A DNA stretch of 32,500 nucleotides from Chrysomallon squamiferum (taxonomy: Eukaryota; Mollusca; Gastropoda; Neomphalida; Peltospiridae). Where the stretch lies: the NCBI GenBank assembly GCA_012295275.1, contig CM022676.1, positions 10,458,586-10,491,085 on the forward strand, written 5' to 3'. The translations under genes were made by a program, and so were the position numbers. How positions within the stretch are numbered: the first letter of the stretch is position 1; each line of letters begins with the position of its first letter. Positions 16,858-31,699 of the stretch are shown piece after piece. A model generated the notes under the pieces. It made no database searches. It was not told the DNA's origin and worked only from the letters and a program-made list of their open reading frames with translations.

Positions 16858-18004
16858 ATGGTGGCCACATTTCTTCAGTTTTCAGCTGTCTGGAGTTTTT
16901 CGTTCTGTTGGTTAGTTTTCGTAGACGGTAAGTTCTACCAAAAAGATAATCAATTGGAAAGTTTTGTAGTTATGAAATAAAAACGGAATTTACATCATAA
17001 ATTATCTGTCCATTTGTAATTTCGTCCTGAAACAATTGAAAACTAAAATTCTAAATAAAACTAATTTGGTAAGGCGTAGATCATTAATGTTTATTAACAG
17101 ATGTCATAAACTGTAAATCGCAGATTAAATTTAATAAATTATTTACAAATTTAGTCTTGTAATTGTTAAATTTTCAAAATAATCTCTGCAAGTATTCAGT
17201 ACTGTACTGTATAAATATTATCAGAGTTTCTTTTTCTTTCTTTCTTTTTAGATTAAAATGGAAATTGCTGTGTTTGATTCAGAAATTAACTGATAGTGAA
17301 AATTTAATTTTAATGAGAGCAAGTTATAATTCGTCTAAAAACCAAATAAATAAATAAAATAAATAAAATAATCAATTCCATCCACACACACACACACATA
17401 TATATACACCCACACTCAGGCACACACTAACACACACATACACATATATACAAATAAATAAACCTGTAAAAATTTGACACAAAGTATATATGTGTGTGTG
17501 TTTTTTAAAATGTCATTTTTTTATTCCTACAGAAATATACCTTTGGTGAAGGCATAACCATCAACGTACCACTAAAACATGGTTACATTGGTAACCAACC
17601 TTTAACTCTTGAATGTGAATTCTCTGCAGATGGAAATGAAATGATAAAAGAAGTGAAATGGCTGCGAAAAAGAAAAGGAGAAGGAGAATACACGTTGCTT
17701 GCTGTCAACAAGGTTGGTCAATCTGCCACCATCGTGACTGACAAAGATACAAGTCTGCTGCAGAGGCTGGCCGCCGTCTCAGACAGCAAGTCGCTCAATT
17801 TGATGTTTAAAAAAGTGTTTTGTTCTGACAAGGCTGTCTATAAGTGTGCAGTGTCTTACATAAAAATGGCTGACGGTTCAGATGACGAAGAGTCTGACTC
17901 CATTCCACTCATTCTTGATGGTAATTTCTTCTTTTTTTTTGTTCTTTTTTTGTATGTGTTTTTCTGTGTGTTTCTGTGTGCATGTGCATGTATGTGTGTC
18001 TGTC

Positions 18005-18041
<37 letters not shown>

Positions 18042-19604
18042 AAACTATTGGTATATGAGTGTATATGCAATAACACATTTGCTTGGCATCACCAAAACAA
18101 TTCAGTTTTGAAAAACTGATATGTAAATTTATGTTTTCTCATGTGATTGCTTTCTCATTTAACTGATTTCTCATGTCACTGTTTACACATATGACTGCAT
18201 TCTAAGTAAACTAAAGTTTCAGATTAAAGACTGAAAACTGACTGACAATCCCTGCACCTAAAATGAGCCTGTTTTGTTATGAGTGTATGCATGTATGTGA
18301 GAGTATGTGTGTGTGTGAGTGTGAATATGTTTGTGTGTGTATGTGTCTCTATGTGTCTGTATAAGTGTGTTTGTACATGTGTTTGGGTGTGTCTTGGTGG
18401 GAATGTGTGTGTGTGTATGTATATGTGGTTATTGTATCATGTTTTGCAACACATCGTATGCACATTATATTCATTATTAACTTATTTTTTTAATTATTTT
18501 TTTACACATATTCATTCGATTTTTACTATTGTGTTATCATTTCCATTTTAAAAATCATTTAAAACTCTTCTTCTTCTTCTTTTTGTCCCATTTTTTTTTT
18601 TTTTTTTTTTTTTTAAAAACATTTCTCTTAAGTCTTCTGCTACTTTTTCTCTTTTCCTCCCAGCTACTGCTCAAAAGCCCTACCAGCTCACAGTGGAGCC
18701 AAACCAAAAGTTCTTCGTGGAAGACACTCGTGTTGTTTTCACGTGCGTGGGAATTATCGGCAGACCCCCGGGAAAGCTGTCCTGGTTTTACGTGGACAGC
18801 AATCACAGTGAGCAGAGAGTACTGAAGTGGGTGGTGCACAGAGACCCTGTCCTGGCCGGTGGGGATCTGTCCTGCACCTACCAGCAGTCGAGCACGCTGA
18901 CGATGGTTCTCGGTGAGAAGGACAATGGGGCGTCGGTCAGATGCAAGGCTCTGCAGGCCGGGGAGGAGACGTCTGAAGGGTGTTTGCAGACGTGTCTGCA
19001 GTCTAACCCGCTCTCTGTCCTTTGTGAGTATTTCATCAGACACACAGACAGACAGACAGACAGACTGACATACAGACAGACAAACAGATTGGTAGATAGA
19101 AAGACAGACAGACAGACAGATTGGTAGATAGACATACAGACACACAGACAGACAGATTGGTAGACAGACAGATAGACAGACAAGCAGACAGACAGGTAGG
19201 TAGGTAGATTGACTGGTGGATATGTAGGTAGTTAATTAGATATGTAGATATATAGACAGCTGTGGATAGATAGATAGAAAGATATAGACGAGTAGATAAA
19301 TATAGGAAGATATAAACAGAGATGTAAATATATAGAGACAGATATGTGTGTGTTTGTGTGTGTGATTAAATTACACACACGACACACACACATATACTTT
19401 CATAAATACCTACCTACATAAATACATATCTACATACCTCTTTCTCTCTGTGTTTCTTTCTTTATATATATATATATATATATGTATGTATATATGTATG
19501 CATATAAACACTAACACACATACACACATACATACATATACTTTCATAAATACCTACCTACGTAAATACATATCTATATACCTCTCTCTCTCTCTTTCTC
19601 TCTT

Positions 19605-19650
<46 letters not shown>

Positions 19651-21130
19651 CATATACACACTAACACACAACCAAACACACACACACATATCCCTTCTAC
19701 ACGTGAATACTTTACTTAATTCTTCTTCTTCTTCTTCTTTGTTCTAGCTACGTCTGGGTATTTCTCAGGCCCGTGGTATTCACCTGGAGCTGAAGGAGGC
19801 AAGTTAGCATTATTCTCTCTCTTCTCCTCAACACTCGCGTTCAGAAATGTTTAAAACTGTTTTTCTGTTTCGTCTTGTGCATAACACACAGTGCTGCGAC
19901 AGATAAAACACTGTTAACCACACAGGTTACGTAATCACAAGAGTTCTTTTAGTGCTGTGTTCCCAAAAACATAAAGACACATAGAAAGACACATAGAAAT
20001 ACACAATATAAATACACACACACACACAAACACAATATATATATATATATATAAAAAGTTTATTATTGGTTAGTACTCGTAAACATGCACATTTGTTGCT
20101 GTTTATTGTACCTAATACAACCAGGATAATATAATGTTAATGGGAAGGCACATAAAAAAGATTACTTATTGCTAAAAAAGACTAATCCATTGAGATGAGG
20201 TACTAAGTTTCTTCTTTATAATACAATAATTATAAAAAAAATATAAAAAATAATAATAATAATAATAGTATTAATGATAATGATAATAATAATAATGTTT
20301 GACATCTTATACTTATTAACATTAAACTGATTCATATTAAAATGTGTCAAATTTAAAAAAAAGGAAAATCTTCATTCATATTTAATTCACATATTTACAT
20401 TTTTCTGGCTATAATCATTAATACTAAAAAGTATTGGAATGTTTTTATTCATTCATTCATTCACAATTTTGCATCACATTCAAATTTCAGATTATGATGT
20501 TGCTGCAGTTGCCATTGTCTGTGTAGTGTTGGTTATTGCTGCTTTTATGGTATGGTCAGCTTATGTCTTTTATAAAAAAAATGAACAAGGTAGGTGTGGT
20601 TGATTAGAATAAAGTTTTTAAGGATATTTTAGATTTTGTTTTGCTAACTTGCCAAAAAAAAAAAAAAAAAAAAAAAAAACAATCAAACTATATGATGTAT
20701 TTTAGAAATAAATTAATAAGTAAACAAGCAAAAACAAAACAAATAAAAACAAACAATAAAGTAGTAAAGTTGTCAGTAATAAATAAATAAATAAATAAAT
20801 AAATAAACAAAAAGAATAAAATAAATAAATAAATATTTTATTTTATTTATTATTAATTTTTTGTTATTGTTTTAAATTTAGACATCTGAAAATTTAAATT
20901 TATTCATTTTTAAATTTTTAACTTTTTTTTTTTTACCAGTAGTGTAGTTCTCTTCTTTTTCTACTTCTTCTTTTTCTTCTTCTTCTTCTTCTTCTTATTA
21001 TTATTACATGTAATGTTATTGTTACCGTCATCATCATCAATATTATTAATTGTTTAATAATTTATTTATTTATTTATTTATTCATTTTTAATTAATTTAT
21101 TAATTAATTAACTTTTTTTTGCTTTGTTTT

Positions 21131-21161
<31 letters not shown>

Positions 21162-21406
21162 TTTTCCAGCTGGAGATGATAGTTCTGTTAAATACGGCGA
21201 ATTTGACTCTCCGGTATAACATGATACACAAAACATTTCAAACCTGAGATTTTTGTCTTGAATTTTGTTGGGTTGAGGTGGGATTTGGGTTGAGTGGGTT
21301 GTGAACCTCTACAGTTACATATTGAACAGAAATTTTTATCTGTGTTGATCACTTTATAGACATCTTCATTAAGTAACACCAAAAATATATTCTTCTTATT
21401 TCCAAT

Positions 21407-21437
<31 letters not shown>

Positions 21438-23342
21438 TTGTTGTTGTTGTTGTAATTATTATTATTATTATTATTATTATTATTGTTATTATCATTGTTA
21501 TTATTATTGTTATTGTTATTACTGTCTAAATTTATTATTGGTCTTATTATTGCTATTACTGTTATTATCATTATCATCATCATCCAGTTGAAATTAATAA
21601 TAAAGTAAAACATCAAAAGATTACAGTTAATTAATATCTGCATCCTGCGATTTTTCTGTAGTAATGATACTATCATACCTAGGACATACCAATCTGCATT
21701 AAAAAAGCTTTTTTTTTTTTTTTTTTTTTTTTTCAAGACATCCCCTATAGCACAAGATCTTTTCAGCATGTTCAAACTTCCCACCAAACCACAGCCTCCA
21801 CCAATAGTTCAAAAAGACTCCAATAAATTTCTGAGAAAAGACTTGAATTCTGAAACAGACGACAAAGCCAAAGTAAGTAGCATTTATTAATTGATGGGGG
21901 TGGGGACACTGAAGCCAGGGCAAGATCTAGGTATCCTTTCTAAGGGGTCAGCTTTCATTTGGCAAGATGGTTAAAGAAATTTCTCCACAATGGTTGATGC
22001 ATTGTCACGATATTTGTCTCTCATAATTATTTTTGTATTTTTTTTATTAATTAGGAGATGCAGTTGGGGTTCATTAAGGGTTAAAAGGGTTGATAATTGT
22101 TTTGGCTGAACCCTGTGTTTAATGGAAGAAAAAAAGAAGAGTTTTAGTTAATTAATGATGCTTTCAGTAAACGTTTTCAATTCAAATTTATGCATAGCCA
22201 TCTTTAATATGGGGAAAAAGACTGATTAAGTAAAAGAATAGAATAACTAATTAGTTAAGTGTATTACGTCACTTTACACTATACTATACTACACTATCCT
22301 ATACTGTACTACACTACATCACACTACACTAGATTACATTTTTCTACACTAAACTACACTATCCTATACTATACTACACTAATAATACTAATGGTAATAA
22401 TAATAATAATGATATTGATAATATAATAATAATGATGATGAATTTTTTCATTTTTTATTATTATTTTTTTTACTTCCTATTTTATTCTGATAATGCAGAT
22501 GCATCAGTAGTTACAATACCCAGCATCTCACAGATGAAATGATATTTTGTTTGACTAAAACAGAAAATAATAAAAAACGAAATATTTTCAAATTTGTTTT
22601 AGATAATTAGAGAGAATGGCAGTTCTGGTAAAGTCTGCAAATACCATGGAAAACGAAGACATTCAGACAGACGGACTTCTGAAAGCAGTTTTGAAGTAAG
22701 TAACTAGAGAACTAATTAAGCAGCTAATTATCTTGTTGATTAATTAACCAGATAATTAATTAGACAAGTAAATAAATAATCAATCAAACTTGAGAAATTA
22801 TCAGATAAATGAAAGAAATGTTAATAAATGAATGAGTAAGTAAATAAATAGATAAGTAGGAAAGTAAGTAAGTAAATAGGTAAATAAAATATACTTGATA
22901 AAAACATTCCCACAGGAATTTTGAGATATTTTAAACTCTTCAAATATTTATGTTTATTTAATTTGTTTATTATTATTATTATTATTTATATATTTATTAA
23001 TGATATTTCTTTCTTTCTTTTTATTAATTCTTTATTTATTTATTCCCATACGTATAATGCATGAAGCCACTTTTTTTTTTTAATTTGTCCTGTTATTTAT
23101 TAAAGTTATTGTTAATCAATTTGTATTTTGAACATTTCATGTTTTTACTTCAGAATCCAGAGGAAAGCCTAGGCAAAGTGTTTTTTTGTTTTAAATTGTC
23201 CCGTTATTTATTAAAGTTATTGTTAATCAATTTGTATTTTGAACATTTCATGTTTTTACTTCAGAATCCAGAGGAAAGCCTAGGCAAAGTTTTTTTTGTT
23301 TTAAAAACAAAACAATATTTATTAAATTTTGTTAAAATTTGA
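16858..23342 (+). CDS. Gene C: two-Ig type I receptor with frameshift at Ig1 exon
   Basis: Exons: 16858-16927, 17533-17920, 18664-19023, 19748-19798, 20491-20589, 21170-21213, 21738-21872, 22603-22695, and 23154-23342 (or 23265-23342). Exon 2 is 388 nt, one more than a multiple of three; without one base the gene would encode 475 aa (438 with the shorter last exon). Exon 1 is a signal peptide (FCWLVFVDG). Ig1 has LTLEC, the core Trp in EVKWLRKR, and CSDKAVYKC. Ig2 has VFTCVGIIGRPPGK, SVRCK, GCLQTC and an NHS glycosylation site. Then a stalk (SGYFSGPWYSPG), a membrane segment (VAAVAIVCVVLVIAAFMVW), and a tail with KYGEFDSP, FKLPTKPQPPP, KRRHSDRRTS (two RRxS kinase-like sites) and SFE-NPEESLGK. 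The stalk exon ends at a GC donor. Orthology to gene B is clear from exon lengths and phases (both Ig2 exons are 360 nt). Confidence 0.8.
17533..17535 (+). other. Apparent one-base insertion in gene C
   Basis: Exon 1 ends in phase 1 (GAC G), as in genes A and B. The only acceptor compatible with an intact Ig1 is CTACAG at 17527-17532, but the following AAATATACC is in frame only in phase 0. As given, the join reads EIYLW and stops. With one A fewer it reads EYTFGEG, matching EFWFSE in A and EFNQSR in B. Confidence 0.75.
17980..18410 (+). repeat. (GT)n and GT-rich tracts
   Basis: A (GT)n run near 18009-18040 and imperfect TGTG sequence near 18280-18420 in gene C intron 2. The rest of the intron holds nothing I recognise. 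Confidence 0.85.
19034..19350 (+). repeat. CAGA/TAGA tetranucleotide tract
   Basis: Degenerate CAGA then TAGA/GTAG repeats begin just after the gene C Ig2 exon donor. Confidence 0.9.
19385..19680 (+). repeat. Tandem duplication, 144-bp unit
   Basis: CTTTCATAAATACCTACCTA starts at 19397 and again at 19541, each copy followed by CTCTCT-rich sequence, a TATA run and GTATGCATATA. Gene C intron 3. Confidence 0.85.
19799..20490 (+). other. GC-AG intron in gene C
   Basis: The stalk exon ends GGAG and the intron starts GCAAGT, the classic strong GC donor; it ends TTTCAG before 20491. The nearest GT donor, at 19803, would break the phase to the TM exon. Confidence 0.7.
20590..20613 (+). terminator. 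Gene C alternative 3' end after the TM exon
   Basis: Reading past the donor at 20590 (GTAGGT) gives GRCG and TGA at 20601-20603. AATAAA starts five bases later at 20608 and is followed by a T/G-rich stretch (ATTTTGTTTTG near 20630). It parallels the sites in genes A and B. Confidence 0.5.
20640..21165 (+). repeat. Poly-A, AAAT, CTT and TTTA repeats
   Basis: Simple repeats fill gene C intron 5, including a poly-A run near 20655-20679 and TTTA repeats running up to the acceptor at 21169. Confidence 0.85.
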
Positions 23343-23396
23343 TTATTTTGAACATTTCATGTTTTTACTTGTGAATCCAGAGGAAAGTGTTCAGGT
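23081..23396 (+). repeat. Tandem copies of the last exon of gene C
   Basis: A 111-bp unit carrying the acceptor and the start of the last exon (TTTTTACTTCAG then AATCCAGAGGAAAGCCTAGG) is present with exon starts at 23154 and 23265. A third, diverged copy is at 23374, where the acceptor CAG has become GTG and the sequence breaks after AATCCAGAGGAAAG. Confidence 0.9.
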
Positions 23397-23816
23397 GTGG
23401 TGTGGGGAGGGTAGATTTGAACGTTTTCAAGAAGAATCAGAAAATGTTGATTAAAAAGAAATAAAAAAGGAGATTTTCCTTAATCTGGAAACGTATCCGG
23501 ATTTCTGGACTGAAAAACAAAACAATAACTTCTGTTAATTTTGATAAAATGATTATATGTGCATTACTGTACATTTCTGTGTGTTAGTGTGTGTGTGTTC
23601 ATGTGTGTGTGTGTGTGTGTGTGTGTGTTCATGTGTGTGTGTGGACATACAATATTAATTATTGTAATAGCATTTTTGCACTAAATTGTGTATTTTAATT
23701 AATTAAATTACCAGGTATTTTCACCAGTACCCAATTATCAGTAAGCATTATTAGTATTTAATAACATATTATCTAGTTTTTTGTTAATATTGATTACGTT
23801 TAGGAATTGTGTTTTG

Positions 23817-23822
23817 AATAAA
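23817..23822 (+). terminator. Candidate poly(A) signal for gene C
   Basis: AATAAA about 475 bases after the gene C stop, followed by TTGGTTTTTATTG. It is the most plausible end of the full-length transcript. Confidence 0.4.
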
Positions 23823-24649
23823 AAGAAATTTAACACGAATCTTGGTTTTTATTGAAGCTAGCAAACAGTGGAACCCTTAAATGACAATATTTATTTATTT
23901 TTTTATTTATTTATTTACTGACTTATTTGTTTATTCATTCATTTATTTACTTATTTATTTACACACTAATTTATTTATTATTTTATTTATTTACTTATTT
24001 GTTTATTCATTTATTTACTTATGTTTCAATTTTTTTTGTATATGTTTGTTTATTTATTTATGTATTTATTTACTCACTAATTTATTTATTTATTTATTGA
24101 ATTATTTGTATACTTTTTTTTTTTTTTTATTTTATTTTATTTTTATTACTTTTTTTATTTGATTTAAGAATTGATTCTGGGCTGGGCAAGGTAAGGTGTA
24201 CTTTAATCAGCTCTCCACACAATGATATTTATAAATTGTCTTTGTGCAGGCCCTGCTTACATCTTAGTTTTATTTATTTTTAGCAACCAGTATTTTCCAA
24301 TTACAAAGTAAATCACCAAATTAAATCGCTACAGTTGTGTATCGTCAATTTTTATTTATGTTTTTAAGTTTAAAGTGTTTATGCCTAATTATTTACGTAT
24401 TTAGATGCCTTGGTACCAGAAAGCCAGAAAAATCAAGAAATCCGGATAATAGGTCCAGTACCTGTATATAATAATAATGTTATAAAAGAAGAAAGGCAAA
24501 AAAAACACAAAAAAAAACAAAAAAACAACAACCCGTATACTCAATCTTTCAAGCATTTATCTATCATAAAAAAATAAAATAATAAAAATTAAAAATTAAA
24601 AAATAATAACAATAGACAGTAACCGAAAATACATTTTGAAGGAATATAA

Positions 24650-24701
<52 letters not shown>

Positions 24702-24729
24702 TAAGAAAACAAAAAATTAATTAATATTG

Positions 24730-24885
24730 ATTAATTAGTGGTGCTCAGTCGTACATTAAAATTAAGAATGTTACAATCGAATTAATCTAATATAACGCTT
24801 ATTTACTTAGTATCGTTGATGAATCGCAACATCACCTCCTTCAGTCTGTAGGTATTGCAAATTAATAAAAAAAATTCTTTAGCAT

Positions 24886-24955
<70 letters not shown>

Positions 24956-25082
24956 CTGTTCTCGAAAAATGAAATTAAATAGATACACGTCTGTCCATCA
25001 ATAATTAACAATAAATTTATGATCTAAGGGGAATAACTCTATTTTAATGTTAAATTCGACAGGACTTATTCTTAGAATTTTT

Positions 25083-25134
<52 letters not shown>

Positions 25135-25469
25135 CAATAATAATAATAATAATAATAATGACAATAATAATAATAATAATAATAATAAAAAAGAAAACAA
25201 CAAAAAATGTATGAATATTTATCAATCAGTGGTGCTTTGTGTCTTTCGTGAATTGGAACATCACATCCTTCAGTCTATAAGTATTGCAAATTAATTTATA
25301 AAAAAAATCTTTAACATATTTGAGAGAGAGAGAGATTTTCTGTTATCGAAAAATGAATTTAAATATAAACACTTCTGTCCATGAATAATTAACAATACAT
25401 TTATGATCCAAGGGGAATAACTCTATTTTAATGTTAAATTCGACAGGACTTAATCTTCTTAGAGTTTTT

Positions 25470-25524
<55 letters not shown>

Positions 25525-25743
25525 CAATGATAATAATAATAATAATAATAATAACAACAATAATAATAATAATAATAACAACAACAATAATAATAATAAG
25601 AAGAAGAAGAAGAAGAAGAAAAAAGAGGAAGACGATGATGATGAATAAGAACGACAGCAACATCAACATCTTGATCCAGAGGTAAATACAAAAACAAAAT
25701 TGTACATTAGTCCTTACGTTTCAAAACATTTTCCAGAAAATTG

Positions 25744-25818
<75 letters not shown>

Positions 25819-25930
25819 ATTTTCTGTTATCGAAAAATAAATTTAAATATAAAGGAAAAAAGCATGCAACACGTTTGTCGACCAATAAATAACAATGAAT
25901 TTATGATCTAAGGGGAATAACTCTGTTAAG
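24730..25930 (+). repeat. Triplicated dispersed repeat with AG and AAT tracts
   Basis: Three related copies lie at about 24730-25190, 25215-25625 and 25740-25930. Shared parts in order: CACATCCTTCAGTCTATAAG (first two copies), a (GA)n tract, ATTTTCTGTTATCGAAAAAT, AATTTATGATCTAAGGGGAA, TAACTCTATTTTAATGTTAA and an AAT array. The GA tract is about 60-70 bases in the first and third copies and about 14 in the second. The AGGGGAATAACTC core resembles a motif I remember from mollusc repeats. Confidence 0.8.
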
Positions 25931-26215
25931 GTTAGGGTTAAGGTTAGAGTAAGGTTTTAGGTTAGGATAGGGTTATGGCTAGAGTTAAGGTTAGGGTTAG
26001 GATTCACTTTTAGGTTAGGGTTAGATTTCAGATTAGGATAACGTTTTAGGTTTTAGATTAGGTCTGGGTTAGGTTTTGGGTTAGTTAGCCTTAGGGTTAG
26101 GGTTTGTGTTAGTGGTACGGTTAGGGTTAGGGTTAAGGTTAAGTTTAGTTTAGGTTAGGATTAGGATTAGGGGTATATTTTATGTTTTATTTTAGGTTAG
26201 GGTTAGGATTACAGA
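25925..26215 (+). repeat. Interstitial telomere-like (TTAGGG) sequence
   Basis: About 290 bp made largely of degenerate GGTTAGGGTTAGG units with TTAGGTT and TTAGGAT variants. It abuts the third copy of the repeat above and is followed by an (AC)n run. Confidence 0.85.
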
Positions 26216-26239
26216 TTTGCATCTGCTGAGAGAACTGTG

Positions 26240-26296
<57 letters not shown>

Positions 26297-26683
26297 TTAT
26301 TATACACTAAAACGAAAGTGCAACTAAATAACATTTATTTTCTACAGATTACTTTTGTATAATATTACTGTTATTACTGTTTTCTGACGTTTACAAACTG
26401 TCATTAACAAACTCAGTGTTCCTGGTTAAACGATAATTAATGTTTCTTGTGCCGCGACAGAAAACACTGTTTAAATGTTTGCATTGCAGCATTCGGTTCA
26501 GTGCGTAGAGAAATTAATATTCTCAGTGAACCGGTTTATTCATTTGCAAGTGGGGATTATGGAGGACATGCTTTGGATATACAGGTCTAAAATGAGTCAA
26601 TTTGGGGTTATACATACCTTTTTTCCTGGTTACTGGGTAAAGTTTTGCGTTTATACATCTTGCTGAGATTTCAGATTTAGAAA

Positions 26684-26722
<39 letters not shown>

Positions 26723-27333
26723 GTTGTTGAAATTATATATGAATAACTAAATAACTGAGTAAATAAATAAATAAACAAATAAATAAATAAATAAATATAT
26801 TAGTAAGTAAGGAAATAAATAAATGAAATATGCGATACGTTTTTAATGTTAATTTTTGTTCTCCTTTCTGTTATTATTATAATTACTGTTGTTATTGTTG
26901 TTATTATTGTTGTGTTTCTGATTTTGCTACTGTGTTGTTGTTGTTGTTAACAAACATCTGACATTCATACCATATATTTTTAAGTGTTTTTGTTTTGTAT
27001 TAGCTTTTTTTTTAAATGTATTGATTTCTTCTTCTTCTAATCAATAATTATTGACGAAGTAATCAAAACACATTCAAGTTACAGCTTAATGATATATGAA
27101 TAATAATACTTTCGTTCATTGTATACGCAAGTGCTTATTGATCAAGTAATCAAAAAAAATGTTTAAGTGAAGCTTAGACGAAACATTTTCTTTTGTGTAT
27201 TAACATCATTATTTTTATTCTGACGTCCGACACAGTTTCATTATTATATAATTTTTTGGCAATGAAGCAATCAGACCGCTAGCTCTTGTTTCACTAAAAT
27301 TAAACATTAATCATCTTTCCTTTCTTTCTCTGA

Positions 27334-27453
<120 letters not shown>

Positions 27454-27693
27454 TATATATTTATTATTATTATTACGCTTATTATTTCTCTCTGTTTTTT
27501 CTCCTTTTTTTTTGTTGTTTTTTTTTATTATTATTTCTTCTTTTTGTTTTTTTGAAGTGCTATGATAAATTTGTGTATTCAAGCATGTAAAAATAGAGCG
27601 TATAAGACCATTTATCAGAAGAAGATCTTAGCTTGTTTATTCGATACTATCGGTTGAAACTGTTCGCTGGAAGTCGTAGATTTGTTACACGCT

Positions 27694-31699
<4,006 letters not shown>

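Noticed and set aside
17240-17300. Acceptor-like TTTCTTTTTAG as a missing micro-exon that would repair the gene C phase
   Set aside because: In phase 1 it stops at once (GAT TAA), and no GT donor follows that would give phase 0.
18555-19145. Minus-strand open frame of 196 codons
   Set aside because: It is antisense to the gene C Ig2 exon and adjoining CAGA repeats; the + strand frame has the Ig motifs and splice sites.
24160-24200. Possible fourth copy of the gene C last exon (TCTGGGCTGGGCAAGG)
   Set aside because: The match is short, the frame has an immediate stop, and no NPEE-like sequence is present.
25083-25620. AAT/GA arrays as a CRISPR-like array
   Set aside because: They are simple microsatellites inside a duplicated repeat in a eukaryotic genome; there are no unique spacers.
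26475-26666. 63-codon frame upstream of gene D
   Set aside because: No signal peptide or domain pattern and no link to neighbouring exons.
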